From Clostridiaceae bacterium (lineage in GTDB: Bacteria > Bacillota > Clostridia > Lachnospirales > Lachnospiraceae): a stretch of 64,000 nucleotides of DNA. Positions within the stretch are counted from its first letter, which is position 1, and every line of letters begins with the position of its first letter. The position numbers and the translations under genes are program-made. The notes beneath the pieces were generated by a model, which made no database searches, had not been told where the DNA came from, and saw nothing but the letters and a program-made list of their open reading frames with translations. Location: positions 124,001-188,000 of the forward strand of contig CAJSZV010000010.1 in NCBI GenBank assembly GCA_910574345.1, read 5' to 3'. This document shows, piece after piece, positions 52,668-61,209 of the stretch.

Positions 52668-52768
52668 ATGTGCCGGCCTGTGCATAGCGGCGGAGTGAGA
52701 CACATAGAATGTTGGTGAGCATCCGGACGGCAGGTGAGGATGTATCCGTCTGAACGATTACGGCACAT
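52668..52768 (+). ncRNA. Possible structured RNA between dusB and greA
   Basis: ATGTGCCG (52668-52675) pairs perfectly with CGGCACAT (52761-52768), enclosing about 85 nt. Inside, CGGACGG can pair with CCGTCTG through one wobble, with GGAT/ATCC nested in it. GTGAG recurs three times. The element ends 32 bp before the greA -35 box, so it is not part of the greA leader from that promoter. I could not match it to a riboswitch class that I know. It could be a dusB 3'-UTR structure or a separate RNA. Confidence 0.35.
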
Positions 52769-52800
52769 GGGCAAACTTAAGAGTTGGATTTAGCCGGTTC

Positions 52801-52829
52801 TTGACAAGGTGTAAGGTTTAGGATATAAT
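52801..52829 (+). promoter_or_regulatory. Consensus sigma-A promoter of greA
   Basis: Perfect TTGACA (52801-52806), a 17-bp spacer and perfect TATAAT (52824-52829). It gives a leader of roughly 100 nt before greA. It is the strongest promoter seen in the window. Confidence 0.9.
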
Positions 52830-52933
52830 ACCTTGAATATGATGCCAGGACCACACAGTGCGGAGTAATCCGTAAGCATCAGATGCAATGAGAGAAATAA
52901 AGTAAGGAATGTAATGGGAGGTAGTGCAAAACT

Positions 52934-53416
52934 ATGGCAGAGAAGAAAAACATCTTAACCTATGCGGGGCTGAAGCAATATGAGGACGAGCTCCAGAATC
53001 TGAAAGTGGTAAAGAGAAAAGAAGTTGCCCAGAAGATTAAGGAAGCCAGGGAGCAGGGAGACTTATCCGAGAACGCAGAGTATGATGCTGCCAAAGACGA
53101 GCAGAGAGATATTGAGCTGCGTATTGAAGAGCTGGAAAAGCTTTTAAAGAACGCAGAGGTAGTGGTAGAAGAGGAGATTGATTTAGAGAAGATCAATATC
53201 GGCTGCAAAGTAAAGGTATATGAGATTGATGAAGACGAAGAGATGGAATTTAAGATTGTAGGCTCCACAGAAGCCAACAGTCTTCAGAATAAGATATCTA
53301 ATGAGTCTCCTGTAGGTCAGGCTCTCCTCGGCAAAAAAGTGGGAGACGTTGTGGATGTGGAGACTCAGGTCGGGGTGATCCAGTATAAGGTTCTGGAGAT
53401 TCAGAGAGTGTCATAA
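52934..53416 (+). CDS. greA: Transcription elongation factor GreA
   Basis: A 160-aa factor that rescues backtracked RNA polymerase by stimulating transcript cleavage. The N-terminal coiled coil carries the acidic tip ([18 protein letters not shown]), and the C-terminal FKBP-like domain ([42 protein letters not shown]) is normal. The gene has a perfect promoter and a strong RBS (GGGAGGT). A GC-rich hairpin (GGCGGC 53433-53438 with GCCGCC 53458-53463) without a T run separates it from lysS. Confidence 0.97.
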   Translation: MAEKKNILTYAGLKQYEDELQNLKVVKRKEVAQKIKEAREQGDLSENAEYDAAKDEQRDIELRIEELEKLLKNAEVVVEEEIDLEKINIGCKVKVYEIDEDEEMEFKIVGSTEANSLQNKISNESPVGQALLGKKVGDVVDVETQVGVIQYKVLEIQRVS

Positions 53417-53489
53417 TTTGATTTTTAAGCAGGGCGGCAGCTGAAGTTTTTCAGGCAGCCGCCGAATAACAGACAAAGGAGTGGAGAAC

Positions 53490-55001
53490 GTGGCAGAGCA
53501 GCAAAGTCAGGGCCAGGCCCAGACACAGGAAGATTTAAACCAGCTCCTTAAGGTGCGCCGGGAGAAGCTGGCGCAGCTTAAGGAGGCAGGAAGAGATCCA
53601 TTTCAGATTACGAAATACCAGGTGACAGCCCACAGCACAGACGTAAAGGAGGACTATGACCGGTGGGAGGGAAAAGAAGTTTCCATAGCGGGGCGTATGA
53701 TGTCCAAACGTGTTATGGGGAAGGCCTCTTTCTGTAATATTCAGGATCTGAAAGGCAATATCCAGTCCTACGTGGCCAGAGACAGTATAGGAGAGGAAGA
53801 ATATAAGGACTTTAAGAAATTGGATATCGGCGATATCATCGGCATTCAGGGCACTGTATTTACTACAAAGACCGGCGAGATATCGATCCACGCCACTTCC
53901 GTGACCCTGCTGTCCAAGAGCCTTCAGATTCTTCCTGAGAAATATCACGGGCTGACCAATACGGATATGCGGTATCGTCAGAGATATACGGATCTTATCA
54001 TGAATGAGGATGTGAAGAAGACCTTTGTCATGCGCTCCAAGATCATCAGCTGTATCAGACGGTATCTGGACGATCTGGGATTTCTGGAGGTGGAGACCCC
54101 TATGCTGGTGAGCAACGCAGGAGGCGCCGCTGCCAGGCCCTTTGAGACCCATTACAATGCCCTGGACGAGGATGTAAAGCTTCGTATCTCCCTGGAACTT
54201 TACTTAAAGAGACTGATCGTAGGCGGCATGGAGAGAGTCTATGAGATCGGTCGGGTATTCCGCAACGAAGGGCTGGACACCAGACACAATCCGGAGTTTA
54301 CTCTTATGGAGCTTTATCAGGCTTATACGGATTATTACGGCATGATGGACCTGACGGAGAACATGTTCCGCCATGTGGCAAAGGAAGTGTGCGGCACCAC
54401 CCTGATTCCTTATGCAGAAGTGGAGATTGATCTTGGAAAGCCCTTTGAACGCCTGACCATGATTGACGCCATTAAGAAATATACGGGAATTGATTTTGAG
54501 GAGATTAAGACTACAGAGGAAGCTAAGAAGCTGGCGGATGAGAAGGGCGTTCACTATGAGGCCCGCCACCTTCGCGGTGATATTATCAATCTGTTCTTTG
54601 AGGAGTTCGTGGAGGAACATCTGATTCAGCCTACTTTTATTATGGATCATCCGGTTGAAGTGTCGCCGCTGACCAAGAGAAAGCCGGATAAGCCGGATCT
54701 GGTGGAGCGGTTTGAACTCTTTATCTATGCCAGGGAGATGTGCAATGCTTACTCGGAGCTTAACGATCCCATCGACCAAAGGGAGCGGTTTAAGGCCCAG
54801 GAGGCTGCCCTTGCGGCCGGAGATGAGGAGGCCAATACCACGGACGAGGACTTCATGAACGCTTTGGAGATAGGTATGCCGCCTACGGGAGGTATTGGGT
54901 ACGGGATTGACAGGCTGGTGATGCTTTTGACGAATTCACCGGCTATTCGCGATGTGCTGCTGTTCCCGACAATGAAAACGCTTGGCGGAAAAGACCAGTA
55001 A
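53490..55001 (+). CDS. lysS: Lysyl-tRNA synthetase (class II)
   Basis: A class II LysRS of 503 aa from the GTG at 53490, chosen because AAGGAG sits 8 bp upstream; another GTG three codons earlier is too close. It has the N-terminal OB-fold anticodon-binding domain ([32 protein letters not shown]) and the class II core: motif 1 ([21 protein letters not shown]), motif 2 ([29 protein letters not shown]) and motif 3 ([13 protein letters not shown]). The right-hand mobile element begins just past its stop codon. Confidence 0.97.
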   Translation: MAEQQSQGQAQTQEDLNQLLKVRREKLAQLKEAGRDPFQITKYQVTAHSTDVKEDYDRWEGKEVSIAGRMMSKRVMGKASFCNIQDLKGNIQSYVARDSIGEEEYKDFKKLDIGDIIGIQGTVFTTKTGEISIHATSVTLLSKSLQILPEKYHGLTNTDMRYRQRYTDLIMNEDVKKTFVMRSKIISCIRRYLDDLGFLEVETPMLVSNAGGAAARPFETHYNALDEDVKLRISLELYLKRLIVGGMERVYEIGRVFRNEGLDTRHNPEFTLMELYQAYTDYYGMMDLTENMFRHVAKEVCGTTLIPYAEVEIDLGKPFERLTMIDAIKKYTGIDFEEIKTTEEAKKLADEKGVHYEARHLRGDIINLFFEEFVEEHLIQPTFIMDHPVEVSPLTKRKPDKPDLVERFELFIYAREMCNAYSELNDPIDQRERFKAQEAALAAGDEEANTTDEDFMNALEIGMPPTGGIGYGIDRLVMLLTNSPAIRDVLLFPTMKTLGGKDQ

Positions 55002-55034
55002 AATCAAGGGTTTGCGGTACTTGAACTTGTAAAC

Positions 55035-55062
55035 TACAACAAATTTACAACAATTTTACAAC
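55035..55062. repeat. Three TACAAC repeats at 11-bp spacing, next to lysS 3' end
   Basis: TACAAC starts at 55035, 55046 and 55057, exactly one helical turn apart, in AT-rich DNA 34 bp after the lysS stop. Phased short direct repeats near an element end are typical of arm-type binding sites for tyrosine integrase or its accessory protein. The core attachment site itself cannot be fixed without the other end of the element. Confidence 0.5.
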
Positions 55063-55131
55063 GCATATTGAAGAATAATGAGCGTTAATGAATAGTTGTA
55101 CTCATAAATCCAATTCAATATTTTGTACGAT

Positions 55132-55176
55132 AAGGACATTTTTCTAAAAGAAAATTTTAGGGAAGTGTCCTTTTGT
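55132..55176 (+). terminator. Terminator-like hairpin at the left end of the mobile element
   Basis: AAGGACA (55132-55138) pairs with TGTCCTT (55166-55172) and CTAAAA with TTTTAG inside it, followed by TTTTG. It probably insulates element genes from lysS transcription. Confidence 0.65.
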
Positions 55177-55213
55177 TATGGTCAAAACAAAATAAGAAAT
55201 GGAGGAAATGAAC

Positions 55214-55675
55214 ATGAGTAGTACAGCGTTAGGAGCAGAGAAAGCGATTATTTTTATCAGCGATGCACATGAAAAATTCTACTACGAGAAATTGAAAGAG
55301 GTCAGGTATCAGGACGTGTACCATAAAGCACTTGTATATTGTCTTGGTATCAGCGATGACACGAGAAGGAACATTTACAGTATCTATGATTTTAAGACAG
55401 GCTGCGTGAAAACGGAGTGCCTGCATGAAGGATGGCAGACCAGCGGGAGCTTAAAAGTAGTCAGGATGGCGTTTAACCTTTACTGCAATGGTACGCCAAG
55501 TGTCTTTGATTACGATGATGCGGAGGAACAGGTGGACGAGTGCAGACGGTACACAGTGGAAGAACTGTTCTGCTGTGCCTATGCGCCTTATTTTTGGCAG
55601 GCGGTACAAATTCGTTATCCGGAATATGTAACATATAACCACAACTTGTACGCCATGCTTGGAGGACGGGATTGA
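55214..55675 (+). CDS. Conserved mobile-element protein (DUF6075-like)
   Basis: A 153-aa cytoplasmic protein. GGAGG at 55201-55205 favours the ATG at 55214 over two upstream in-frame ATGs. Segments IFISDAHEKFYYEKL, YHKALVYCLGISDDTRRNIYSIYDF and LKVVRMAFNLYCNG recall a small family found near the start of integrative conjugative elements; I assign it with modest confidence. Function unknown. Its stop overlaps the next start (TGATG). Confidence 0.7.
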   Translation: MSSTALGAEKAIIFISDAHEKFYYEKLKEVRYQDVYHKALVYCLGISDDTRRNIYSIYDFKTGCVKTECLHEGWQTSGSLKVVRMAFNLYCNGTPSVFDYDDAEEQVDECRRYTVEELFCCAYAPYFWQAVQIRYPEYVTYNHNLYAMLGGRD

Positions 55676-55851
55676 TGTTAAAAGTCAGGCTTATGGGAAC
55701 GAAGAACGATATTAAGTGGTTCGGGAAGATTTTACAGCGTAACCCGAAAATCGAGGTGACGGAGTTTTCCGATATGTTCCCAAACAAAGGGACAAAGAAA
55801 TATTACAGGACTTATGTGGAAGTCAGGAAAAGCAACGTAAAAGAAAATTAG
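55675..55851 (+). CDS. Small conserved mobile-element protein (DUF3970-like)
   Basis: A 58-aa basic protein starting MLKVRLMGTKNDIKWFGKIL and ending VRKSNVKEN. The start overlaps the upstream stop (TGATG) and GGAGG lies 9 bp upstream, so the two genes are translationally coupled. It resembles the small DUF3970 proteins found in mobile elements. Function unknown. Confidence 0.78.
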   Translation: MLKVRLMGTKNDIKWFGKILQRNPKIEVTEFSDMFPNKGTKKYYRTYVEVRKSNVKEN

Positions 55852-55872
55852 TAGAAGCAAAGGAGAATTATC

Positions 55873-56688
55873 ATGTGTAAAATAATCGCAATCGCAAACC
55901 AGAAAGGCGGTGTGGGCAAGACCACCACCACAAGCAATTTAGGAATCGGGCTGGCAAAACAGGGAAAGAAAGTGCTTTTGATTGATGCGGACGCACAGGG
56001 CAGTCTGACCGCAAGTTTAGGCTTTACAGAGCCGGACAGTCTGGAAATCACGCTTGCAACCATTATGGGGAACTTAATCAATGACGGGGAAGTAGAGCCG
56101 GGGGAAGGTATCCTCCACCATGAGGAAGGGATAGACTTAATGCCGGGGAACATTGAGCTTTCCGGTCTGGAGGTTTCCCTTGTGAATGTGATGAGCCGGG
56201 AAACGGTGTTGAGGTCATACATAGAGATTGTCAGGGAGAATTACGATTACATTTTAATTGATTGTATGCCTTCCCTCGGTATGATTACCATAAATGCCTT
56301 TGCCAGCGCCGACAGCATCTTGATACCCGTACAGGCGGCATATCTGCCCGTCAAAGGCTTACAGCAGCTTATCAAGACGGTCGGCAAGGTAAAGCGGCAG
56401 ATTAACCCGAAACTGGAAATTGAGGGGATTCTGCTTACAATGGTGGACAGCCGGACGAACTACGCAAAGGACATCAGCTCCATGCTGAAGGAAGCCTATG
56501 GGAGCCGGGTAAGGATATTTGCCAATGTCATTCCCATTTCCGTCCGGGCGGCGGAGATTTCAGCGGAGGGTGTCAGCATCTACAAGCATGATCCAAAGGG
56601 GAAAGTAGCGTCAGCCTATGATTCTCTGACAAAGGAGGTAATCACCTCTGCTCCGCAAAGCAAGGAGGTGAGCGCAGATGGGCAGTAA
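55873..56688 (+). CDS. ParA-family partition ATPase
   Basis: A 271-aa ParA/Soj ATPase. The deviant Walker A (ANQKGGVGKTTTTSNLGIGLA), Walker A' (VLLIDADAQGS) and Walker B (YDYILIDCMPSLGMITINAF) are all intact. It partitions the excised, replicating form of the element with the ParB that follows. It has AAAGGAG upstream, and its end overlaps parB by 11 bp. Confidence 0.93.
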   Translation: MCKIIAIANQKGGVGKTTTTSNLGIGLAKQGKKVLLIDADAQGSLTASLGFTEPDSLEITLATIMGNLINDGEVEPGEGILHHEEGIDLMPGNIELSGLEVSLVNVMSRETVLRSYIEIVRENYDYILIDCMPSLGMITINAFASADSILIPVQAAYLPVKGLQQLIKTVGKVKRQINPKLEIEGILLTMVDSRTNYAKDISSMLKEAYGSRVRIFANVIPISVRAAEISAEGVSIYKHDPKGKVASAYDSLTKEVITSAPQSKEVSADGQ

Positions 56689-57568
56689 CGCAAAACCAAG
56701 AAGCGCATCAAAGGTTGCTCTGGAAAGTTTTGATGATTTGTTCGGCGGGAGTGCTGCACAGGAAAGCGGCGTTGAACAGATTATCAATGCGCCGCTGGCA
56801 GAGCTTTATACGTTCAAAGACCACCCTTTCCGGGTGGAGGACGATGAGAAGATGGAGGAAACAACGGAGAGTATCCGGCAGTACGGGGTGCTTGTGCCGG
56901 GGATTGCAAGACCGAGGGCGGGCGGCGGCTATGAAATCATAGCCGGACACCGCCGCAAGCGTGGCTCGGAGCTTGCCGGAAAGACGGAGATGCCTGTGGT
57001 TGTCCGCAACTACACCGATGATGAAGCTACGATAATCATGGTGGATTCCAATATCCAGAGGGAAGATATTTTACCGAGTGAGAAGGCGAGAGCCTACAAG
57101 ATGAAATATGAAGCCATGAAGCATCAGGGGAAGAAGTCAGGAAGAAACACACTGGATGAGATCGGGGAAGCTGCCGGGGAGAACGCTAAAAAAGTACAGC
57201 GGTATATCTGGCTTTCCCGGCTGTCTGATGAACTTCTTACTATGGTGGACGGTAAAAAACTCGGTTTCTCACAGGGCGTTGACATTTCCTTTCTGGCGGA
57301 GGAAGCGCAGCAGTGGGTGCAGGCAGTCATAGAGGAAAAAGGCTGTAACGTCAGCATGGCGCAGTCGGCAAAAATCAAGGAATATGGCAAGACCGGGGAG
57401 CTTACCCTTGCAATGGTGCGCCTGATACTGACGGAGGAAAAGCCGAAGGAACGGAAGGTAACACTGAAAGCGGACAAAATCAGCGAATATTTTGCGGAGG
57501 ACTGCAGCAGTGAGGAAATAGAGGGCATCATCATTCAACTATTGGATGAATGGAAGAAAAGACAATAG
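56678..57568 (+). CDS. ParB-family partition protein
   Basis: A 296-aa ParB/Spo0J-like protein. The ParB N-terminal CTPase-like domain contains FRVEDDEKMEETTESIRQYGVLVPGIARPRAGGGYEIIAGHRRKRGSELAG, with the GHRR motif. The segment EILPSEKARAYKMKYEAM and a helix-turn-helix follow. The RBS AAGGAGGTG lies within the end of the ParA gene. It would bind centromere-like sites of the element; none was recognised here. Confidence 0.92.
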   Translation: MGSNAKPRSASKVALESFDDLFGGSAAQESGVEQIINAPLAELYTFKDHPFRVEDDEKMEETTESIRQYGVLVPGIARPRAGGGYEIIAGHRRKRGSELAGKTEMPVVVRNYTDDEATIIMVDSNIQREDILPSEKARAYKMKYEAMKHQGKKSGRNTLDEIGEAAGENAKKVQRYIWLSRLSDELLTMVDGKKLGFSQGVDISFLAEEAQQWVQAVIEEKGCNVSMAQSAKIKEYGKTGELTLAMVRLILTEEKPKERKVTLKADKISEYFAEDCSSEEIEGIIIQLLDEWKKRQ

Positions 57569-57585
57569 AGGGGAGGTGCATCAGC

Positions 57586-58701
57586 GTGGATGGCACAATA
57601 AAATTTGACTATTATTATGGCATCGAAGCGGAACAGTTTTCTTTTTACCGGGTTCCGAGGCTGCTGATAAAAGACGCAAGGTTTAAAGAGTTGTCCAGCG
57701 ATGCAAAGCTCCTTTATGGTCTGATGCTTGACAGGCTGGCATTGTCAATCAAGAATGGCTGGCTTGACGAGGAAAACAGGGTGTATATCCATTACACCCT
57801 GGATAACATAATGGAGGATTTGGGATGCGCAAGGGAGAAATGCGCCAAAGTGATTGCGGAGCTTGACAGCAAAAAGGGAATCGGTCTGATTGAGAAGAAA
57901 AGGAGGGGACTGGGCAAGCCGGACATCATCTATGTGAAGAATTTTGCGACACTGGATACCGGGAAAGAACCGGGCGGAGAGCTGGAAAACCCTGATAATG
58001 CTGACAATTCCGCAGAAGTTCGGAAACCGAACTTCAAGAGGTTCGATAATCAAACTTCAAGAAGTTCGGAAATCGAACTTCAAGAGATTCGGAAACCGAA
58101 CTTGCAGGAGTTCGGAAATCAAACTTCAAGAGGTTCGGAAACCGAACTTGCGGAAGTTCGGTTTCCGAACCCTAATTATAACAATACTAATTATACTGAT
58201 CTGAGTTATACCAATCCTATCAATCAATCAAATAGAGAAACAGAAAAACAGGAACCGGGCAAGCTGGATAATGGTATGATTGATGTGATGGATAATGCCA
58301 CTGCCTACATGGAAATTATTCGTGACAATATTGAATACGAGCATCACATGAAATATGGGGACTGGCAGGATAAGGGGCTGTATGAGGAACTGTATGAGGT
58401 TATCTGCGAGATTGTGTGCGTGAAGCGTAAGGCGGTAAAGGTCAACGGGGAAGATTACCCTTATGAGCTTGTAAAATCAAAGTTTTTAAAGCTGAACAGC
58501 TCCCATTTGGAGTATGTTATCGGGTGCATGAGGGAAACCACAACCAAGATAGCCAACATCAGGGCGTACATGGTGACTGCCCTCTACAATGCGCCTAACA
58601 CCATGAACCACTATTACCAGCAGTTGGTGCAGCATGATATGTATGGCGGCGGTTGGGAAGAAAAAGGGATGTTCCAGCCCAAAGCGGAAGGAGATGGATA
58701 A
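57586..58701 (+). CDS. RepA_N-type replication initiator with embedded repeats
   Basis: A 371-aa protein from the GTG at 57586 (GGGGAGG upstream); an ATG start inside parB is also in frame. The N-terminal domain (FSFYRVPRLLIKDARFKELSSDAKLLYGLMLDRLALSIKNGW, YTLDNIMEDLGCAREKCAKVIAELD) is the winged-helix RepA_N domain of plasmid and element initiators. The C-terminal domain (about 230-360, VICEIVCVKRKAVKVNGEDYPYELVKSKFLKL) matches DUF6017-like partners. The middle is coded by 23-bp iterons, as expected for initiators whose origin lies inside their own gene. It probably starts replication of the excised element. Confidence 0.88.
   Translation: MDGTIKFDYYYGIEAEQFSFYRVPRLLIKDARFKELSSDAKLLYGLMLDRLALSIKNGWLDEENRVYIHYTLDNIMEDLGCAREKCAKVIAELDSKKGIGLIEKKRRGLGKPDIIYVKNFATLDTGKEPGGELENPDNADNSAEVRKPNFKRFDNQTSRSSEIELQEIRKPNLQEFGNQTSRGSETELAEVRFPNPNYNNTNYTDLSYTNPINQSNRETEKQEPGKLDNGMIDVMDNATAYMEIIRDNIEYEHHMKYGDWQDKGLYEELYEVICEIVCVKRKAVKVNGEDYPYELVKSKFLKLNSSHLEYVIGCMRETTTKIANIRAYMVTALYNAPNTMNHYYQQLVQHDMYGGGWEEKGMFQPKAEGDG
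58018..58170 (+). repeat. Six 23-bp iterons plus a partial one inside the rep gene (candidate origin)
   Basis: Units begin at 58018, 58041, 58064, 58087, 58110, 58133 and 58156 with an exact 23-bp period. Each carries an inverted repeat of the form GTTCGG-AAA-CCGAAC followed by TTCAAGAG or a variant. Because 23 is not a multiple of 3, the protein repeats only every 23 residues, showing the selection is on DNA. Likely initiator binding sites. Confidence 0.85.
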
Positions 58702-59355
58702 ATGGAATCCATGAGGGATATTGACCGGGTAATGGAACGGGAGATTGCAAAGGGGAGCTGCCCGTTAAGGTTTGTGAGGATAGAATTTGGCAGTTCCCCT
58801 TATCAGGAGATTGCGTCAAGGGAAAAGCTGCTGGAGGTGCTGTCCTATCTGCTGCGGATTGGCGATTATGGCAGGTTTGCCGGGAAGGGGACAGGGAATA
58901 ATGTTTACATGGACATCAAAGGCAGGAAACCGGCTTTTAAGCGTACCCGTTCCTTTATTGACCGGAATACCCTCTTTTCCACAATCCGCAGGTACGGAAA
59001 GAAAATAAAGCCGGATTTTGACGGGCATACTTATCTGGAAACAGTGCAGTGCTTCTTTGAACTGCCGGAAGGGGAACAGGATAAATACAGGGTGACATAT
59101 GACGGGCAGGAAACATTCGCTTTCCCTATGTCGGATAAATATATCCTCGGACTTTACACGCACTGCATCTCGGCAAGGCGGGCGGCATCGGCGGAGATGG
59201 ATATTCCCGGCACAGGCTTTTCAGAAAAAGAACAGGGAATTGCAAGCCTTGAGAGTGTGCGTGACGTGCTGTTCCAGTGCCTTTTGTTTGACACGATAAA
59301 ATGCGGGGAAGGCGTGTTATATGCTGACCTCTGCACGATTTACTGTTTAAAATAG
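58702..59355 (+). CDS. Conserved hypothetical protein of integrative conjugative element
   Basis: A 217-aa cytoplasmic protein following the initiator gene directly, with AAGGAG upstream. Parts: VRIEFGSSPYQEIASREKLLEVLSYLLRIGDYGRF, a basic stretch GRKPAFKRTRSFIDRNTLF, and YLETVQCFFELPEGEQDKY. I do not recognise a domain of known function. Its position suggests a role in replication or maintenance of the element. Confidence 0.75.
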   Translation: MESMRDIDRVMEREIAKGSCPLRFVRIEFGSSPYQEIASREKLLEVLSYLLRIGDYGRFAGKGTGNNVYMDIKGRKPAFKRTRSFIDRNTLFSTIRRYGKKIKPDFDGHTYLETVQCFFELPEGEQDKYRVTYDGQETFAFPMSDKYILGLYTHCISARRAASAEMDIPGTGFSEKEQGIASLESVRDVLFQCLLFDTIKCGEGVLYADLCTIYCLK

Positions 59356-59364
59356 AATCAATAG

Positions 59365-59387
59365 CTTTTGGACTTTTTGTCCAGAAG
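59365..59387 (+). repeat. GGAC-N5-GTCC hairpin, copy 1
   Basis: CTTTTGGAC-TTTTT-GTCCAGAAG, lying just before the RBS of the next gene. The same 9-base arms occur at 60458-60480 with the loop changed from T5 to A5. The stem is CTTTTGGAC with GTCCAGAAG, with one mismatch. Confidence 0.7.
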
Positions 59388-59405
59388 TGAGTTAGGAGGT
59401 GCGCT

Positions 59406-59774
59406 ATGGCGGAAAAATATATTACGGAAGAACAGCGGGCAAAATGCCGGAAAGTGGCGGATGCGTTTGCGGAACTGTATGAGCTGGCAGATGTAATGGT
59501 GGCGGATGCCGGGAGGTTCGGCTTTGTCCGTCTGCAATGGTTCAGTGAGGGAGAAGGCTTTGATTCGGCAATGGCATTTTCGGACAGCATGGAACTGTTT
59601 GAGGAACTCTGGCGGATATGGTATGAACATGAGGTCTTAACGCCTGTTTTGGGTACGCCGCTTGCGGAGCTTGACTATGACGAGATATTCCAGACGCTTT
59701 CCAAAGACAGGCAGGAGGAAATCTTGGAAAAGAAGAAATATTTTATTTCCCGGTGTGAAGATGCTTTCGCTTAG
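59406..59774 (+). CDS. Conserved hypothetical protein of integrative conjugative element
   Basis: A 122-aa acidic protein (MAEKYITEEQRAKCRKVADAF, YEHEVLTPVLGTPLAELDYDEIFQTL) with a good RBS (TTAGGAGG). It is all-helical in appearance, with no membrane span. Function not recognised. The hairpin at 59365-59387 lies in its leader. Confidence 0.72.
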   Translation: MAEKYITEEQRAKCRKVADAFAELYELADVMVADAGRFGFVRLQWFSEGEGFDSAMAFSDSMELFEELWRIWYEHEVLTPVLGTPLAELDYDEIFQTLSKDRQEEILEKKKYFISRCEDAFA

Positions 59775-59848
59775 GTGGCAGATATTTTTTACAATTTCGG
59801 GGCGTTTTCTGTTAAAATAGACCGTATCAGGGTAAAGGAGTGGTGTGT

Positions 59849-60379
59849 TTGGGAAACAGGAAGCGCCTGAAAAGGGCAGACAGGACATATAAAGACTTAA
59901 AGCAGAAGCAGAAAGCAGGAATAGCAGACGGTATGTTTGAAAAGACCTGTGATTATTACAGGGAGCATGGCAGGATGCCGGAAGGAGAGGACTGTGAAAA
60001 AATTGTGGGGCAGATTTACCAGAGGGTAAAGGGGATAGCGGAAAAGGCTTCTTTTGATGAAATATACAGCCTGTACCTTTACCGTCTGCCACGTTATGAA
60101 ACGAGAATAGCGGAGAACGGGCTTCCGGAAAAGAAAGAGAAAAAGAAAGAAGATGCCGACAAGCCGAAAGTAAAGCAGATAGGCAGGAGCAAAAAAGTAT
60201 GCCCGAACTGCGGAAGGAAGATGAAACAGCAGTTTATCGGGTTACAGCACTGCAAATGCGGCATAAGTTGGAAAAAAGACATCGGATATTTTGAGCGTAC
60301 CGGGGATATGGTTTTCGCTCTGGAACGGAGGAAAGCAGGGAAAAAGACAAAGCAGTGTCCGGTAATCCGGTACAGATAA
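59849..60379 (+). CDS. Zinc-ribbon-containing hypothetical protein of the element
   Basis: A 176-aa basic protein if it begins at TTG 59849, which has AAAGGAG 8 bp upstream; GTG 59840 and 59843 are in frame but overlap that RBS. The C-terminal half has a zinc-ribbon pattern CPNCGRKMKQQFIGLQHCKCG. The N-terminal half is helical and Lys-rich. It may bind nucleic acid. A terminator follows. Confidence 0.7.
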   Translation: MGNRKRLKRADRTYKDLKQKQKAGIADGMFEKTCDYYREHGRMPEGEDCEKIVGQIYQRVKGIAEKASFDEIYSLYLYRLPRYETRIAENGLPEKKEKKKEDADKPKVKQIGRSKKVCPNCGRKMKQQFIGLQHCKCGISWKKDIGYFERTGDMVFALERRKAGKKTKQCPVIRYR

Positions 60380-60400
60380 TTAAATATCAGAAACAGCGTG

Positions 60401-60446
60401 AGGGCAGTTATAGACCGTAAACAGCGGTTTGTAGCTGCCCTTTTTG
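60401..60446 (+). terminator. Rho-independent terminator after the zinc-ribbon gene
   Basis: AGGGCAG (60401-60407) pairs with CTGCCCT (60435-60441), with inner pairing CCG/CGG, followed by TTTTTG. Confidence 0.75.
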
Positions 60447-60457
60447 CGTTTATAAAA

Positions 60458-60480
60458 CTTTTGGACAAAAAGTCCAGAAG
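60458..60480 (+). repeat. GGAC-N5-GTCC hairpin, copy 2
   Basis: CTTTTGGAC-AAAAA-GTCCAGAAG, with arms identical to the copy at 59365-59387 and the reverse-complementary loop. It lies just ahead of the RBS of the next gene. Confidence 0.7.
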
Positions 60481-60501
60481 CGGAAAGGAGAAAGAAGGAA
60501 A

Positions 60502-61149
60502 ATGAAACACAAAAAAGTAGCAGCCGCCCTTTCAGCGGCGGTGGCAGGCGCATCGGTATTAGCCGGAATCCTTTATGCGGCGGGGAAAAGAAAACCGAAA
60601 AAGGGGCGGGAGCCGGACTTACAGGAAGAAGGTCTGACGGAAGGGAAGCTGCGGGAGTGCCTTCTCCGTCTGTTCCGGCTGTATGAGGACAGTGAGTTTG
60701 GTGATTCTGCGGAGTTTTTGGGCAATGGGAGTGATCCGAGGGAATATGAGGCGGAGAACTATTCCAGCCAGTTATTCCCTTATATCAAAAGGAACATGAA
60801 GGACGTGATGATGATGGAGGGGGATGACGGTACGGGGAAAGAACCCTTCGCCATGACGGACGTGCTTTTCTGTTATCCAGCCTGCAAGATAGGCTGTGAG
60901 ATAAGGGAACTGTTTTCAGACAACTTTGTCCTGTGCCTTCAAAGCGAGATGTGGATACTGGAAAACGGGGAGTTTGCGTCTGTCTACTGTGTCAGTATTG
61001 GAAAGGACGGAGGGCGGCTCAGTTACCGCTTTGTGGATACCTGTATCAAAAATCCGGGGGATATTCCTATCTGCTTTGAAGATTTGGAAAGCGGTTTTGC
61101 AGAAATAATTGAAGCTGAAAAAGAAGGGAGAGAACCTTATCTGCCATAA
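60502..61149 (+). CDS. Membrane-anchored hypothetical protein of the element
   Basis: A 215-aa protein. The N-terminus (VAAALSAAVAGASVLAGILYAAG) is a membrane anchor or signal sequence followed by basic residues. The rest is acidic (LRECLLRLFRLYEDSEFGDSAEFLG, TDVLFCYPACKIGCEIRELF). No known domain recognised. It has AAAGGAG upstream. It probably belongs to the conjugation module that follows. Confidence 0.7.
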   Translation: MKHKKVAAALSAAVAGASVLAGILYAAGKRKPKKGREPDLQEEGLTEGKLRECLLRLFRLYEDSEFGDSAEFLGNGSDPREYEAENYSSQLFPYIKRNMKDVMMMEGDDGTGKEPFAMTDVLFCYPACKIGCEIRELFSDNFVLCLQSEMWILENGEFASVYCVSIGKDGGRLSYRFVDTCIKNPGDIPICFEDLESGFAEIIEAEKEGREPYLP

Positions 61150-61170
61150 CCCGGTCAGGAAGGAGAGCTT

Positions 61171-61209
61171 ATGAAATATTTAATCCACAGGCTGTACGTC
61201 CCACCCTGA
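61171..61209 (+). CDS. Possible 12-codon leader peptide ahead of the PcfB-family gene
   Basis: MKYLIHRLYVPP followed by TGA, with a strong RBS (AGGAAGGAGAG). GCTGTAC (61191-61197) within its coding part pairs with GTACAGC (61215-61221), so ribosome position would decide whether the hairpin forms. This layout fits translational attenuation of the downstream conjugation genes, but no inducing signal is evident. Confidence 0.5.
   Translation: MKYLIHRLYVPP

Noticed and set aside
53433-53463. Terminator between greA and lysS
   Set aside because: A GC-rich hairpin is present but without a T run; lysS is likely co-transcribed or attenuated only weakly.
58018-58170. CRISPR-like repeat array
   Set aside because: Repeats are contiguous with no unique spacers and lie inside a coding frame; they are iterons.
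57944-58204. Overlapping + frame of 86 codons at the iterons
   Set aside because: Open only because the 23-bp repeats lack stops in all frames; no RBS.
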